Positions 27,690 through 37,037 of a DNA stretch of 41,836 bases are shown here, one piece after another; the first letter of the stretch is position 1, and every line of letters starts with the position of its first letter. The DNA is taken from positions 1-41,836 of IMG/VR virus record IMGVR_UViG_3300013104_000041, one strand, 5' to 3'. Origin of the DNA: a virus. The notes under the pieces are model-generated. The model did not search any database. It saw only the letters and a list, made by a program, of their open reading frames with translations, and had not been told where the DNA came from. The translations under genes were made by a program, and so were the position numbers.

Positions 27690-30506
27690 GTGGTGATCAT
27701 CATCACTGACCGGACCGTCAAGGTGAGCTTGATCCTGGCTGCCCAGGGCTACATGCAGGGCATGGACGCCGCCTCGAAGAAGACCCGCGAGACGGGTTCG
27801 GAGATCGAGAAGCTGGCGCAGAAGCGTGAGGCCTTCAACGTTCTCGGCACGGCAGCGGTCGGGTTCGGCCTTGCTGTCGCAGCTGGTGTCGCACTGGCCG
27901 TCAAGAGCTTCGCCGACTTCGATGCCCAGATGTCTGCCGTTCAGGCGGCGACGCATGAGACCGAAGCGAACATGGGGTTGCTGCGGGACGCGGCGATCGA
28001 TGCCGGCGCACGCACGGTCTACTCTGCGACCGAGGCGGCAGCGGCGATCGAGGAGCTGTCGAAGGCTGGCATCTCCACCGCTGACGTTCTCAGTGGTGCT
28101 CTCGATGGCGCTTTGGACCTCGCTGCCGCTGGGAACATCGCGGTTGCGGACGCCGCGGAGATCGCTGCATCTGCGATGACACAGTTCGGGCTCTCGGGCC
28201 AGGACGTCTCGCACATCGCCGATCTTCTCGCTGCAGGCGCGGGCAAGGCCCAGGGCGGCGTCGAGGAGATGTCGCAGGCCCTCAACCAGTCCGGTCTTGT
28301 TGCGGCTCAGATGGGCCTTTCGCTGGATGAGACTGTGGGAACGCTGACGCAGTTCGCATCTGCTGGCCTTCTTGGGTCTGATGCGGGTACGTCGTTCCGG
28401 AACATGCTGCTTCGGCTTGCGAACCCGACCGCCGAGGCGGCGGGACAGATGAAAGACCTCAATCTCGACTTCTACGACGCCCGAGGCGAGTTCATCGGCA
28501 TGGAGGGCGTAGCCGCTCAGCTGCAGACGCGTCTGCAGGGGCTCACGCAGGAGGAGCGCAACGCTGCTCTCGCGAACCTGTTTGGTCAGGACGCTATCCG
28601 TTCCGCGTCGATTCTCTACGAGGGTGGCGCTGAGGCTGTGCGCAAGTGGGCCGAAGAGGTCGACGACGCAGGATACGCGCAACTGACCGCGGCGACCCGT
28701 CTCGACAACCTCAAGGGCGACTGGGAAGCGTTCACGGGCGCCCTGGATTCCGCGTTCATCAACATGAGCGAGGGCACGAACGGGCCGCTCCGAGAGTTCA
28801 TCCAAACCCTCACCGGGATGACGAACTCGTTCAACAACATGCCGGATTGGGCTCAGCAGACTGCTCTGGGCGTTGGCGCCGTCGTCGGTGCCGTGGCTCT
28901 TGCTGGTGGCGGTTTCATGCTCGGCGTTCCGAAGGTCCAGGCGTACCGGGATTCTCTCGCAACGATGGGTACCGGCGCTCAGCGGGCCGGTCGTTTCATC
29001 GAAGGTGTGGGCAGGGTCGCAGGGGCTGCTGCCGGGTTCTTGGCACTCACCATCGCAGCGTCGAAGACGGCTGAAGCTTTCGGTGCGGCGAGCGACGGGG
29101 CGAAGAACTACCAGGAGACTCTGAAGCTCCTCCTATCCGATGATCTCGATGCGCCTTTCGAAGGCATCTCGTCCGAAGTGTCCGACTTGGATGACGCTCT
29201 CGAGCTTCTCGTGGGCGGAAGCTTCAACAGCAACATGGAGCGTTTCGGGTCGACCCTGAATGGCATCTTCGCTGGCGGTTCGCTTGCGGATGGCGTCTCC
29301 AGCGCGCGGGAACAGTTCTCACTCGTGGGGCAGAGCCTTGCCGACATGGTGAACCGCGGCGACGCTGACCGCGCTGCCGACCTTTTCGACGAGCTCGCCA
29401 AGCGGGCCAAGGATCAAGGGTTCACTGTTGAGCAGTTGAACGAGATCATGCCCGAATATCAGGAAGCCCTTGATGGGGTGGCGAACTCGAGCGACATCGC
29501 GGGCAGTTCCACAGCAAGTGCTTCGAGTGACATCGAAGGCATGGGGGACGCTGCTGAGGTCGCGCAGGAGCAGCTCGATGCTCTGCGTGACGCTCTCGAT
29601 GAGGTCGGAGGAAAGGCGCGCGATCTCGGCGCGGCACAGGATGACGCGCAGACCGCGATGAACCGGCTTGTCGAGGCGGCTGTTGCGCAAGACGTATCCC
29701 TCTGGGGAACGAACGATGCATCAATCGCCCTCCGCGATTCCCTCCGTGAAGTCGAAGAGAAGGGCCGCGACGCAGCAGAGGCGATGCTCGACAACGGCTA
29801 CTCGGTTGACGAGGCCACGGCCGCCTACGCCCTGAACCGTGAGCAGATCCTCAACACGATTGAGCCCTACTTCGAGTCCCGGGATGCGGCGATCGCGTGG
29901 GCTGAAGCGAACCTCGGAGGCGCGGGAGAAACGATCCAGGCACTGTCGGATGTTGGCGCGGCTATCCAGAACGTCCCCGACCCCGATCCGATCAAGTTCA
30001 CGATCGACACCTCGGAGGCCTCTCGCGGCATCGACCAGTGGATAACGGATAACAGCGGGCGCGAGATCCGTGTACGCGTCGCCGCCGACGGCGGATCCAT
30101 CCAGTACGGCGGGATCACCGTCACGCCGAACGCAACCGGAAACCTCTTCGAGAAGGGCGTCAAGGTCACCGACTTCGCGGTCGGTGGCTGGTCATCCGGT
30201 GTCGGCATGGCTCGCGCAACTCCGGGAGGACTGTTGCGCGTGGCTGAGGCCGGCCACGACGAGGCAATCATCTCAACCGATCCGAAGTATCGGGCGCGGT
30301 CGATGAGTCTGGTCGAGGAGATGGCGAGCCGGTTGGGCATGTGGCAACAGCCGACGATCTCCGCGACTCCTGTAGGCGGATACGCGGCTTCGGAGCAGCG
30401 TCCCATCCAGGTTGACCAGAAGATCTACAGCCAGCCGGGGATGAGCGAAGGTCAGATCGCGGCCATCGCGGCTGACCGCCTCGATCGAGCTCTCAAGGAG
30501 GCGTGA
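27690..30506 (+). CDS. Tape measure protein
   Basis: This is the longest gene in the window, 938 residues. The first 350 residues resemble TP901-type tape measures (GLLRDAAIDAGARTVYSATE, GLVAAQMGLSLDETVGTLTQ, LGSDAGTSFRNMLLRLANPT). Hydrophobic segments occur near residues 51-70, 393-411 and 441-456. A coiled-coil region follows and the C-terminus is glycine/proline rich. It sets tail length and is ejected with DNA. GTG 27690 is used; an adjacent GTG at 27693 is an alternative. Confidence 0.95.
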   Translation: MVIIITDRTVKVSLILAAQGYMQGMDAASKKTRETGSEIEKLAQKREAFNVLGTAAVGFGLAVAAGVALAVKSFADFDAQMSAVQAATHETEANMGLLRDAAIDAGARTVYSATEAAAAIEELSKAGISTADVLSGALDGALDLAAAGNIAVADAAEIAASAMTQFGLSGQDVSHIADLLAAGAGKAQGGVEEMSQALNQSGLVAAQMGLSLDETVGTLTQFASAGLLGSDAGTSFRNMLLRLANPTAEAAGQMKDLNLDFYDARGEFIGMEGVAAQLQTRLQGLTQEERNAALANLFGQDAIRSASILYEGGAEAVRKWAEEVDDAGYAQLTAATRLDNLKGDWEAFTGALDSAFINMSEGTNGPLREFIQTLTGMTNSFNNMPDWAQQTALGVGAVVGAVALAGGGFMLGVPKVQAYRDSLATMGTGAQRAGRFIEGVGRVAGAAAGFLALTIAASKTAEAFGAASDGAKNYQETLKLLLSDDLDAPFEGISSEVSDLDDALELLVGGSFNSNMERFGSTLNGIFAGGSLADGVSSAREQFSLVGQSLADMVNRGDADRAADLFDELAKRAKDQGFTVEQLNEIMPEYQEALDGVANSSDIAGSSTASASSDIEGMGDAAEVAQEQLDALRDALDEVGGKARDLGAAQDDAQTAMNRLVEAAVAQDVSLWGTNDASIALRDSLREVEEKGRDAAEAMLDNGYSVDEATAAYALNREQILNTIEPYFESRDAAIAWAEANLGGAGETIQALSDVGAAIQNVPDPDPIKFTIDTSEASRGIDQWITDNSGREIRVRVAADGGSIQYGGITVTPNATGNLFEKGVKVTDFAVGGWSSGVGMARATPGGLLRVAEAGHDEAIISTDPKYRARSMSLVEEMASRLGMWQQPTISATPVGGYAASEQRPIQVDQKIYSQPGMSEGQIAAIAADRLDRALKEA

Positions 30507-31243
30507 TGCGTCGCATTCATCTGGGCGGGCTGTTGTTTGACGGTGGCTCAGGCGATACGACCTACACGATCGAGTCAGATTCGGTGCGTGGCTGGCTTCT
30601 CGACGGCGTGGACATGCGGTTGGAGCAGATGGAACGACCGGCAGAACACGGTTCGTTCTCGCTTCCGGGCTACCTCACGGGACGTTCAATCTCGTGGGGT
30701 GGCCTGATTCTCACTGATGGGCCTCAGGAGCAAGAGCATGCGATGCGCGCGCTCTCAGGGCTTCTTGCGAACGGCTTGACTGATCGACTGACCGTGGAGA
30801 ACAACTCCGCTCATTGGGCCGACGTGAAGCGCGCCGGCGAGTTCGATATGCGCATGCGGTCCTACGGTCGCGTCGCGTCTTACCGAGTGCAGCTGTGGGC
30901 CGCGAATCCTCGCATCTACGGCGAGGTTCGCGACTTCCCCGCGGGCGCCGCCGCGATCCACTACGGCAACTTTCCCGCCACGCCCCGTCTGCTGGTCGGC
31001 GCCGGCACTGGTGGCTACACGGTCACTGGTGCGGGTGGTCGCGTGGTGACGGTGACGACAGCGCCGGCTGGTGCTCACGAGATCGACTTCACCACGGGCG
31101 GTCTGTATCTGGGTGGCGTTCGTCAAGTGGGTGCGATCAGCGTCTTCCAGCCGTGGACGATTCCGCCTGGTCTGCCGGGTGTGACGGCGACGATCACTGG
31201 CGCACGTTCTCTGGTCCAGAGGGTGACCGACACGTTCATGTAG
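30506..31243 (+). CDS. Distal tail protein (Dit-like)
   Basis: The 245-residue protein follows the tape measure gene, as Dit does. ERPAEHGSFSLPGYLTGRSI and MRSYGRVASYRVQLWAANPR are typical of the siphovirus distal tail domain. It forms the hub joining tube and tip. ATG 30506 with AAGGAGG upstream is preferred over GTG 30503. Confidence 0.83.
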   Translation: MRRIHLGGLLFDGGSGDTTYTIESDSVRGWLLDGVDMRLEQMERPAEHGSFSLPGYLTGRSISWGGLILTDGPQEQEHAMRALSGLLANGLTDRLTVENNSAHWADVKRAGEFDMRMRSYGRVASYRVQLWAANPRIYGEVRDFPAGAAAIHYGNFPATPRLLVGAGTGGYTVTGAGGRVVTVTTAPAGAHEIDFTTGGLYLGGVRQVGAISVFQPWTIPPGLPGVTATITGARSLVQRVTDTFM

Positions 31244-31251
31244 GGAGTCCC

Positions 31252-32328
31252 ATGGCTGAGCTTCTGACGCATGTGTGCGATGGGATCACTGGCGACCGGG
31301 TGGACACGATTCCTGCTTCGGCTCGTGCGTACAGTCGCCTGCTGTCGGCGGGGGACTCTGGTTCCCAAGCCACCGTCCCTCTGGATGGGTCGTTCGGGAA
31401 GACGGCGCTGAAGGCGCTGCTGCAGCCGTGGCGGTACATGCTCGCTTTCGAGCGCGACGGGGCGATCGAGTACATGGGCTACATCCATGGCCGCGGGTAC
31501 TCTCGCGGCACCAGTGCTGCCACTGTCGCCTTGGGTGACTTGTGGTCGCTGATGAACGCTCGTCTTGCAGTGGACCATTCGGCGCCGCATGTTGAGGAGT
31601 GGTCGCAGACCGTTGTGGGCGTGTTGGGTGTTCATCTGAACACGGCGTTGGTGTGGGCGCGTGACTCGTACACGGGCTTGCCTGATGCGACTTTTCCGCT
31701 GACGATCCCTGGTGTTCCTGTGCTGGGTCCGTCTGTGACGCGCTCGTACTACGGGTATCACCTTCCCACGGTCACGGACCACCTCAATGAGCTCATGGAG
31801 CAGGGTCTCGACGTGTACTTCCTGCCCGGTTGGGGAGATCCCGGCAAGGTCGGGTGGATCACGATGTCGGGCTTGCCGTATGGGTCTGGTATGACGCGCG
31901 AGTTCTCTGTCACGGCCGACCAGTCTCCGGTGACAGGGTTCTCGGAGACGGTCGATGGCATCCGCATGATGAACAACTCGATCCGGGTTGGTGAGGGTTC
32001 CGAGGTCGACATGTTGACGATCTCGAACCTCGACACGACGTCGCCGTTGCCTCTGCTCGAGCGGGTCACACAGTCGAAGACGGTGATCTCGACGTCACAA
32101 CTTTCGATGATGGCCGGTCAGGACCTGGTGACGTTCGGTCAGCCGACCGTGCAGTGGGATCTCAAAGTGACAGCTGACACTCGCGTGGAGGTCGGCGACA
32201 CACTCCGTCTGCATTTCGACGGTGACCCGTGGATCGATGACGGCTTCTACACGCGTCGAGTGGTGAAGATCAGCGGAGACATGTCTGACACGAAGACCGT
32301 TGGCGTTCAGCCGGCTGGGGGTTCCTGA
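31252..32328 (+). CDS. Minor tail protein (tail-associated, Tal/baseplate-like)
   Basis: The 358-residue product comes second after the tape measure, the usual place of the Tal-like tip protein. Sequences such as RAYSRLLSAGDSGSQATVPL, LQPWRYMLAFERDGAIEYMG and PTVTDHLNELMEQGLDVYF fit this family's N-terminal ring domains. No lysin motif is apparent. It overlaps the next start by one base. Confidence 0.78.
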   Translation: MAELLTHVCDGITGDRVDTIPASARAYSRLLSAGDSGSQATVPLDGSFGKTALKALLQPWRYMLAFERDGAIEYMGYIHGRGYSRGTSAATVALGDLWSLMNARLAVDHSAPHVEEWSQTVVGVLGVHLNTALVWARDSYTGLPDATFPLTIPGVPVLGPSVTRSYYGYHLPTVTDHLNELMEQGLDVYFLPGWGDPGKVGWITMSGLPYGSGMTREFSVTADQSPVTGFSETVDGIRMMNNSIRVGEGSEVDMLTISNLDTTSPLPLLERVTQSKTVISTSQLSMMAGQDLVTFGQPTVQWDLKVTADTRVEVGDTLRLHFDGDPWIDDGFYTRRVVKISGDMSDTKTVGVQPAGGS

Positions 32329-33242
32329 TGGGCGTGAATCATCCGGGCCAGGGTGCCGCAGCCGAGGTGAAGCGTGCCCAACGCAACCAGGGTGTCGCGA
32401 CGATGCAGAACACGTCGATCGGTCGCGGCAACTTCACCGTGCGCGGTGGCGGTCACATCATCATCGAGAACGGTGGCCTCGACGTCACCGGTTCCGCGAA
32501 CATCACCGGCCTGCTGACCGGCGCTGGAACGATCGACTGGTACGGCCCGTCGATCTTCCGCGGCACACTGAACGTCACGGGCAACATGGCGACCGGTGGC
32601 ACGCTGACGGTCCTTGGCACGACTGCTCTCAACGGTGCGGTCACGATGAACAACGACCTCACCATGGGCACAGGGCGAATCGTCGCCGGCCCAGTCCGCA
32701 TCGACAAGGCCGGCTCATACGGCGGTCGCGTCTACTCCACCAGCATCCTTGTCCTCGAGGCTGCTAACGCCATCCTCATGCCCAACGACGTGGACATCCG
32801 CGGCATCCTGCTCACGGATGGACTCGACGTCGACGGGCCGAAGAACTTCCGCATCTCACACCCGTCGAAGCCGGGTTACTGGTTGCGTCACGGGTCGACT
32901 GAGTCGCCCGTGTCTGGCATCGAGTACTGGGGCGATGAGATTCTCGACGCGGATGGCGAGTTCGTCGTCGAGCTTCCCGATTACTTCGAAGCGTTGGCGA
33001 AGCCAGAGGGGCGCGTCCCGTTTGCTGTTGGGCGCGGATTCAGCGCCGACTGGTCCGACATCTCAGACGGCAAGTTCACGGTCGCGGGCGAGCCTGGTGG
33101 TCGCTTTTCATGGTCGGTGAAAGCCGAGCGCATCAACGCCGATTTCCTGCTCGAAGAAGAGATCCCACCGGAGCCCACCGATGACGGTCGTATCGGGCCG
33201 TGGCGCATGCCGTACTCGAGCGCCGAGGATAGCGAGGCGTGA
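32328..33242 (+). CDS. Minor tail protein with beta-helix repeats
   Basis: The 304-residue protein has a repeated strand pattern between residues 45 and 110 (GGLDVTGSANITGLLTGAGT, GTLNVTGNMATGGTLTVLGT, TMNNDLTMGTGRIV), as in beta-solenoid or trimeric fibre shafts. A compact C-terminal domain includes SGIEYWGDEILDADGEFVVE. It is probably a tail-tip or fibre component. Confidence 0.72.
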   Translation: MGVNHPGQGAAAEVKRAQRNQGVATMQNTSIGRGNFTVRGGGHIIIENGGLDVTGSANITGLLTGAGTIDWYGPSIFRGTLNVTGNMATGGTLTVLGTTALNGAVTMNNDLTMGTGRIVAGPVRIDKAGSYGGRVYSTSILVLEAANAILMPNDVDIRGILLTDGLDVDGPKNFRISHPSKPGYWLRHGSTESPVSGIEYWGDEILDADGEFVVELPDYFEALAKPEGRVPFAVGRGFSADWSDISDGKFTVAGEPGGRFSWSVKAERINADFLLEEEIPPEPTDDGRIGPWRMPYSSAEDSEA

Positions 33243-33243
33243 C

Positions 33244-34056
33244 ATGGTCCTGGTGACAACCAGTGACGGCGCGCGTCTCAACGAGGCTGCCGCGGCGTCC
33301 TACGAGCTTATGAATGCGGCGTTCTACGCAGCGTTCGGTAAGCGCCTGTACATCTCATCGGGTGCCCGGACGCACGCGCAACAGGTGCAAGCGTTCACCG
33401 ACAACCACCAGCTGACACCGATCAAGAACAACGGGCGGTACATCACCCGGAAGTGGAACGGACAGACCTGGTATCTGAAGCCAGGGAAGGCCACCGTTGC
33501 CGTACCCAGCACGAGCATGCACGAGTACCCGCCTGGGCGTGCTGCGGACTTCGGTTCTGGTGTCGCCACGCGCGGCTCTCGCGAGCACAACTGGATGCTG
33601 GCAAACGCCGGCCGATTCGGTTGGACGTGGACAGGCGAGCACTTCGTCACGGTCGAGCCGTGGCACTGGGAGCACACATCATCCGGGTCCGCTGCGGGCG
33701 GCTCCACAGGAGAAGAGGACGACATGAGCGCACGTGCGGAGCAACAGATCGATGCGGTGTACAAGGCGCTGTTCGGTCCCAACAACGGCGAGACGGCAAC
33801 GACGAAGCCTCTCGGGTGGCAGAACGTCTACGGAGACGCGCAGGCCTCAGCGTATGGTCTGCTGCCCATCGCGATTCACAATCAGGCGCTCATCGCAGCA
33901 CAGTCAGGTCGCATTGCCGCGATCGAAGAGGTCGTCGAGCAGCTCGCAAAGGGCTCTGGTGCCATCCTCGACATGAACGCAATCTCGGCAGCGGCTGAAC
34001 GCGGCACCAAGAAGGCGCTCGACGGGCTTGTCCTGACGGCCGGCACGGGCGGGTGA
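33244..34056 (+). CDS. Endolysin, VanY-type D-Ala-D-Ala peptidase
   Basis: The 270-residue protein has the peptidase M15 (VanY) signature: LYISSGARTHAQQVQAF, STSMHEYPPGRAADFG (His93, Asp102) and VEPWHWEH (Glu138, His141). It should cut peptidoglycan peptides at lysis. After an acidic linker (GSTGEEDD) a separate C-terminal domain starts at Met161, probably for wall binding. An internal ribosome-binding site before Met161 (33724) may also direct synthesis of that domain alone. It is coupled to the downstream membrane protein. Confidence 0.9.
   Translation: MVLVTTSDGARLNEAAAASYELMNAAFYAAFGKRLYISSGARTHAQQVQAFTDNHQLTPIKNNGRYITRKWNGQTWYLKPGKATVAVPSTSMHEYPPGRAADFGSGVATRGSREHNWMLANAGRFGWTWTGEHFVTVEPWHWEHTSSGSAAGGSTGEEDDMSARAEQQIDAVYKALFGPNNGETATTKPLGWQNVYGDAQASAYGLLPIAIHNQALIAAQSGRIAAIEEVVEQLAKGSGAILDMNAISAAAERGTKKALDGLVLTAGTGG
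33724..34056 (+). CDS. Possible internal translation product of endolysin (C-terminal domain, 110 aa)
   Basis: Within the endolysin frame, ATG 33724 is preceded by AGGAGAAGAGGACGAC, a strong purine-rich ribosome-binding site. The product MSARAEQQIDAVYKALFGPN onward would contain only the C-terminal domain. Several Gram-positive endolysins are known to form complexes with such internally started wall-binding subunits. Here it is inferred from sequence only. Confidence 0.45.
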   Translation: MSARAEQQIDAVYKALFGPNNGETATTKPLGWQNVYGDAQASAYGLLPIAIHNQALIAAQSGRIAAIEEVVEQLAKGSGAILDMNAISAAAERGTKKALDGLVLTAGTGG

Positions 34057-34514
34057 TTGTGGTGCCGCTGAGTTACCTCGAGTACGTGCACCCAAAGTCG
34101 AAGTGGGCGATTTGGGCGTGGTCTCCCGTGATCGTGTTGCGCGTGGCACTCGTGGGCGTCTACATCAGCTACATCTACGCCAGCGTCATCGCGTTCATCG
34201 CGGGCGTGCCCGTGTTCCGGCTCACTGCACCCGAGGGGTACACGGCCGTCTGGGCGGTGTTCCTCGGCGTATCTGCGACCCTCTCAGCAATCGGTTCGAT
34301 CAGCGACCGATGGCAGCAGCTGGAGAAGTGGTCATCGCTGGGCCTGGCGTCGATGATGGGCGCCTACGTCGGTGGTCTGAACGGTGTTGGTTTCGTCGAG
34401 GGGGATCTTGACCGGCAGTTCATCGGGGCTATCGCTTTCATAGCGTTCATCCTTCCTGCTGTGCGATTCGTGTACCTGGCGGCGCAGAGCGGGAAGAGAC
34501 GACATGAACAATGA
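34053..34514 (+). CDS. Multi-span membrane protein in lysis cassette (153 aa)
   Basis: The GTG start overlaps the endolysin stop. Four hydrophobic segments are visible: around SPVIVLRVALVGVYISYIYA, AVWAVFLGVSATLSAIG, LGLASMMGAYVGGLNGVGF and FIGAIAFIAFILPAVRFVYL. Its place after the endolysin suggests a role in lysis, as holin or accessory, but four-span membrane proteins here are also found without known function. Confidence 0.7.
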   Translation: MIVVPLSYLEYVHPKSKWAIWAWSPVIVLRVALVGVYISYIYASVIAFIAGVPVFRLTAPEGYTAVWAVFLGVSATLSAIGSISDRWQQLEKWSSLGLASMMGAYVGGLNGVGFVEGDLDRQFIGAIAFIAFILPAVRFVYLAAQSGKRRHEQ

Positions 34515-34818
34515 GCTCAGCTTCACGGAACAGATCACCCCATACCTTCCACTGCTGACGGCCGCGGTTGGTGCACTCATCGTCGGCGCGTTCGCCATGT
34601 GGAACCGACGCAAGGGCAGCACTGAAACGAAGGCCCCAACCGTTGCCGAGATATGGGCGCGCGCCGACCGCCTCGAGGCTCGGGCTCGCTGGGCTTTCCG
34701 CATCCAAGACGCATTCCGCGACTACGTGGCGCGTGTCCGCGGCGGTGGAAGTACCGAGCCGACCGCCGAAGAGCGGGCCGCTCTCGACAAGAACCTCGAA
34801 ACAACCTCCAAGGAGTAA
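34504..34818 (+). CDS. Holin-like / one-span membrane protein (104 aa)
   Basis: There is one N-terminal hydrophobic segment (YLPLLTAAVGALIVGAFAMW) followed by a charged helical tail (WARADRLEARARWAFRIQDA). One-span proteins with a long cytoplasmic tail occur in actinophage lysis cassettes as holins or regulators. It overlaps the previous gene by 11 bases and is followed four bases later by the next lysis gene. Confidence 0.65.
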   Translation: MNNELSFTEQITPYLPLLTAAVGALIVGAFAMWNRRKGSTETKAPTVAEIWARADRLEARARWAFRIQDAFRDYVARVRGGGSTEPTAEERAALDKNLETTSKE

Positions 34819-34822
34819 TGAC

Positions 34823-35158
34823 ATGAAGACTCTGTTTGACTCACTCGTCCGCACGTTCGTACCCATCGTCGTCGGTGCCGTGATCGGTGCTTTCGTGACG
34901 GCAGGCATCGAGCTCGACGCGGGTTTCGAGCCCGCACTGATCGTCGCCGTCACCGCCGCATTCCAGGGCGTCTACTACCTCGTCGTGCGGCTGTTCGAGA
35001 AGTATGTGTCGCCCAAGTTCGGTTGGCTGCTCGGTCTCGCGAAGACGCCCGAGTACGACGCCAAGTCGAAGGATGAGATCCTCGCTCGCCTCGAGCCCCT
35101 GACGCCTTCCGAGCTCAATGCGAGCATTCAGGCGGCGGCTTCCCGAGTCAACAAGTAG
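34823..35158 (+). CDS. Holin candidate, two-span membrane protein (111 aa)
   Basis: Two hydrophobic segments, FVPIVVGAVIGAFVTAGI and LIVAVTAAFQGVYYLVVRLF, are followed by a soluble charged tail (TPEYDAKSKDEILARLEPL). Size and topology fit phage holins that open the membrane for the endolysin. AAGGAG precedes the start. Of the three membrane genes here this is my preferred holin. Confidence 0.72.
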   Translation: MKTLFDSLVRTFVPIVVGAVIGAFVTAGIELDAGFEPALIVAVTAAFQGVYYLVVRLFEKYVSPKFGWLLGLAKTPEYDAKSKDEILARLEPLTPSELNASIQAAASRVNK

Positions 35159-35167
35159 GAGTACCGC

Positions 35168-35629
35168 ATGCCCACCATCACCTTCACGTTGTCGGACTTC
35201 GGTCTGGCATCGCTTGCTTCGAAGCTCCCGACCGTGAAGTTCGTGCCGTCTGGTGCGGGGGTTGCGGGGGATCGACTGTTCACGTCGACCCCTGTGACCG
35301 CGGAGATGGTGGGCGATGAGGGCACGGTCACGCTCGCTGCGACGGATGGTGTGACGCCGACTGTCTGGTACACGGTGCAGATCGAGCACCTGAACCCTGG
35401 TGGCGAGTACACGCACTTCGACCTGCTCGATTTCAAAGTCTTCGTTCCTGAGGACTACGACGGGCCGATCTCCGAACTTCCCGGCACGCCTCTCTCGCCG
35501 TACACGGTGCTGGTATCACTCGATACCCCACCGGCTGGCTATAAGGGCTGGTGGTTGTACTCGCCGGCCGAGGGGCAAGAGATGCCCTTGAACGATCCGA
35601 ACATTGGCGACCTGAGGATGGTGGGCTGA
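35168..35629 (+). CDS. Hypothetical tail/fibre-associated protein (153 aa)
   Basis: A beta-rich protein with TFTLSDFGLASLASKLPTVK, TVWYTVQIEHLNPGGEY and HFDLLDFKVFVPEDYDGPI. It resembles short beta-sandwich or fibre-assembly proteins. The gene is just before the receptor-binding fibre gene, with two bases between them. AGGAG precedes the ATG. Confidence 0.6.
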   Translation: MPTITFTLSDFGLASLASKLPTVKFVPSGAGVAGDRLFTSTPVTAEMVGDEGTVTLAATDGVTPTVWYTVQIEHLNPGGEYTHFDLLDFKVFVPEDYDGPISELPGTPLSPYTVLVSLDTPPAGYKGWWLYSPAEGQEMPLNDPNIGDLRMVG

Positions 35630-35630
35630 C

Positions 35631-37037
35631 ATGGCTTTCGTTACGATCACGAACCTGCGTGGACCCGCCGCGCGCATCACAGAGGTCACATCGGAGACCG
35701 TTGCATCGGACCAGCCGTTCGAGGTGATCATGACGGGGCTCGATCAGGACCGTCACTTCCACTTCAAGGGACCGATCGGACCACGAGGGCTTCCCGGGGT
35801 CAACGCCGTTGCGAACGACACCGCGACGGCCGGGTACCTGAACGCTACGGACAGTGAGACGTTCGCCGCCGCCAAGAACGTAGTCGGTCAGGTGGCGCTT
35901 AGTGAGCGCCTCGATGCAACCGGTGGACCCAACCTCATCCTGGGGTCGGCGGCGAACCGCTACGCATCGGCGATCAACGCAACATCCGCAACGTCGATCA
36001 TCCTGAACCCTGGCGGTCGCCTCGGTCAGAACAACATCATCGGCGGTGACGGGTCGGCGACGGTCGGGACCTCGAGCCCGAACGTCGTCAGCGCCGGCGT
36101 GATCGCGAACGTCTCCGTCGTCGGCGGGTATGACAACGTGGCCGGTCAGCTTTCCTCGAAGATCATCTCCGACCACTCCTATACCGAGATCAGCGGCACC
36201 GGCCTTGGGCACAACGCGATCTATGGTGGCGCGACGAACATAATCCGCGGTACTGCGCAGTTCTCCGGCATCTTTGCTGGGCGAGAGTCTGAGGTATCCG
36301 GTGCCTACTCGGTCGCGATGGGCTACAACGTTGAGGTATCCGGTGTTGCGTCTCGAGGCGGGGGGCGCGACCACATCGTCTCAGGCGGCGCGGCTGCGGT
36401 CGACGGCATCGGAAACACCGCGACCGGACTCGGCGATCGCGTGTCCGGAACTTCGAACTCTGCTACGGCCGACTTTGTGAACGTCGATGGCACGCTGAAC
36501 CAGGTGTCTGGTGCACACGGATCAGCGCAGGGGCAGCAGCATCGGGTCACCGGTGTGTACTCGGGCGCGCGAGGCCAGTATGGCAACGCTCGCGACGCCT
36601 ACCAGCAGGTATTTGCAGCGAACCCTTGGACCGGTGATCTCGTGCAGGGAAAGGCCCAGACGAGTCAGTTCGTAGTGAAGGTCGAAACGACAACTGCAAC
36701 AGCCACGGGTATTGGGATCGCAGGTGGGGCCGACGGACCGCTGGTTCCCGAGGGTCACTCGTTCATCCTGAACGCTGACATCATCGCCCGAGAGGCCGCC
36801 ACTGGAGACACGGCGGGATTCTCTGTTCACGCCGTCTGCAGTCGCGCAGTCGGTGGGGGCACGGCGGTTGTTGGAACACCCACGATCATTGCCCGCGGGG
36901 CCAGCGCGGGGGCAAGCACATGGGCTGTCACTGGCCTGTCGCAGAACGCAGGAAAGATCCGCATCAACGTGAGCGGACAGGCATCCAAGACCATCCGCTG
37001 GACGGGCACCATTCGAACCGCAGAGGTAGGTAGCTGA
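35631..37037 (+). CDS. Tail fibre / receptor-binding protein with YadA-like repeats
   Basis: The 468-residue protein begins with a small adaptor domain and a short collagen-like stretch, GPIGPRGLPG (residues 47-56). Residues about 130-320 carry repeats with GSATVG-, SGAYSVAMGYN- and VSGTSNSATADF-type units, resembling the left-handed beta-roll heads of trimeric autotransporter adhesins. The C-terminal 130 residues look like a globular binding or trimerisation domain. It probably recognises the host surface. The N-terminal adaptor would attach it to the tail tip. Confidence 0.75.
   Translation: MAFVTITNLRGPAARITEVTSETVASDQPFEVIMTGLDQDRHFHFKGPIGPRGLPGVNAVANDTATAGYLNATDSETFAAAKNVVGQVALSERLDATGGPNLILGSAANRYASAINATSATSIILNPGGRLGQNNIIGGDGSATVGTSSPNVVSAGVIANVSVVGGYDNVAGQLSSKIISDHSYTEISGTGLGHNAIYGGATNIIRGTAQFSGIFAGRESEVSGAYSVAMGYNVEVSGVASRGGGRDHIVSGGAAAVDGIGNTATGLGDRVSGTSNSATADFVNVDGTLNQVSGAHGSAQGQQHRVTGVYSGARGQYGNARDAYQQVFAANPWTGDLVQGKAQTSQFVVKVETTTATATGIGIAGGADGPLVPEGHSFILNADIIAREAATGDTAGFSVHAVCSRAVGGGTAVVGTPTIIARGASAGASTWAVTGLSQNAGKIRINVSGQASKTIRWTGTIRTAEVGS

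Noticed and set aside
27621-28805. 394-codon leftward open frame opposite the tape measure gene
   Set aside because: It is a GC-rich antisense shadow of a clear tape measure gene, arginine/leucine rich, with no neighbours on that strand.
35433-36374. 313-codon leftward open frame opposite the tail fibre gene
   Set aside because: It is an arginine-rich antisense shadow of the fibre; no ribosome-binding site or operon context supports it.
35631-37037. Diversity-generating retroelement target in the fibre gene
   Set aside because: No reverse transcriptase or template repeat is present anywhere in the window.
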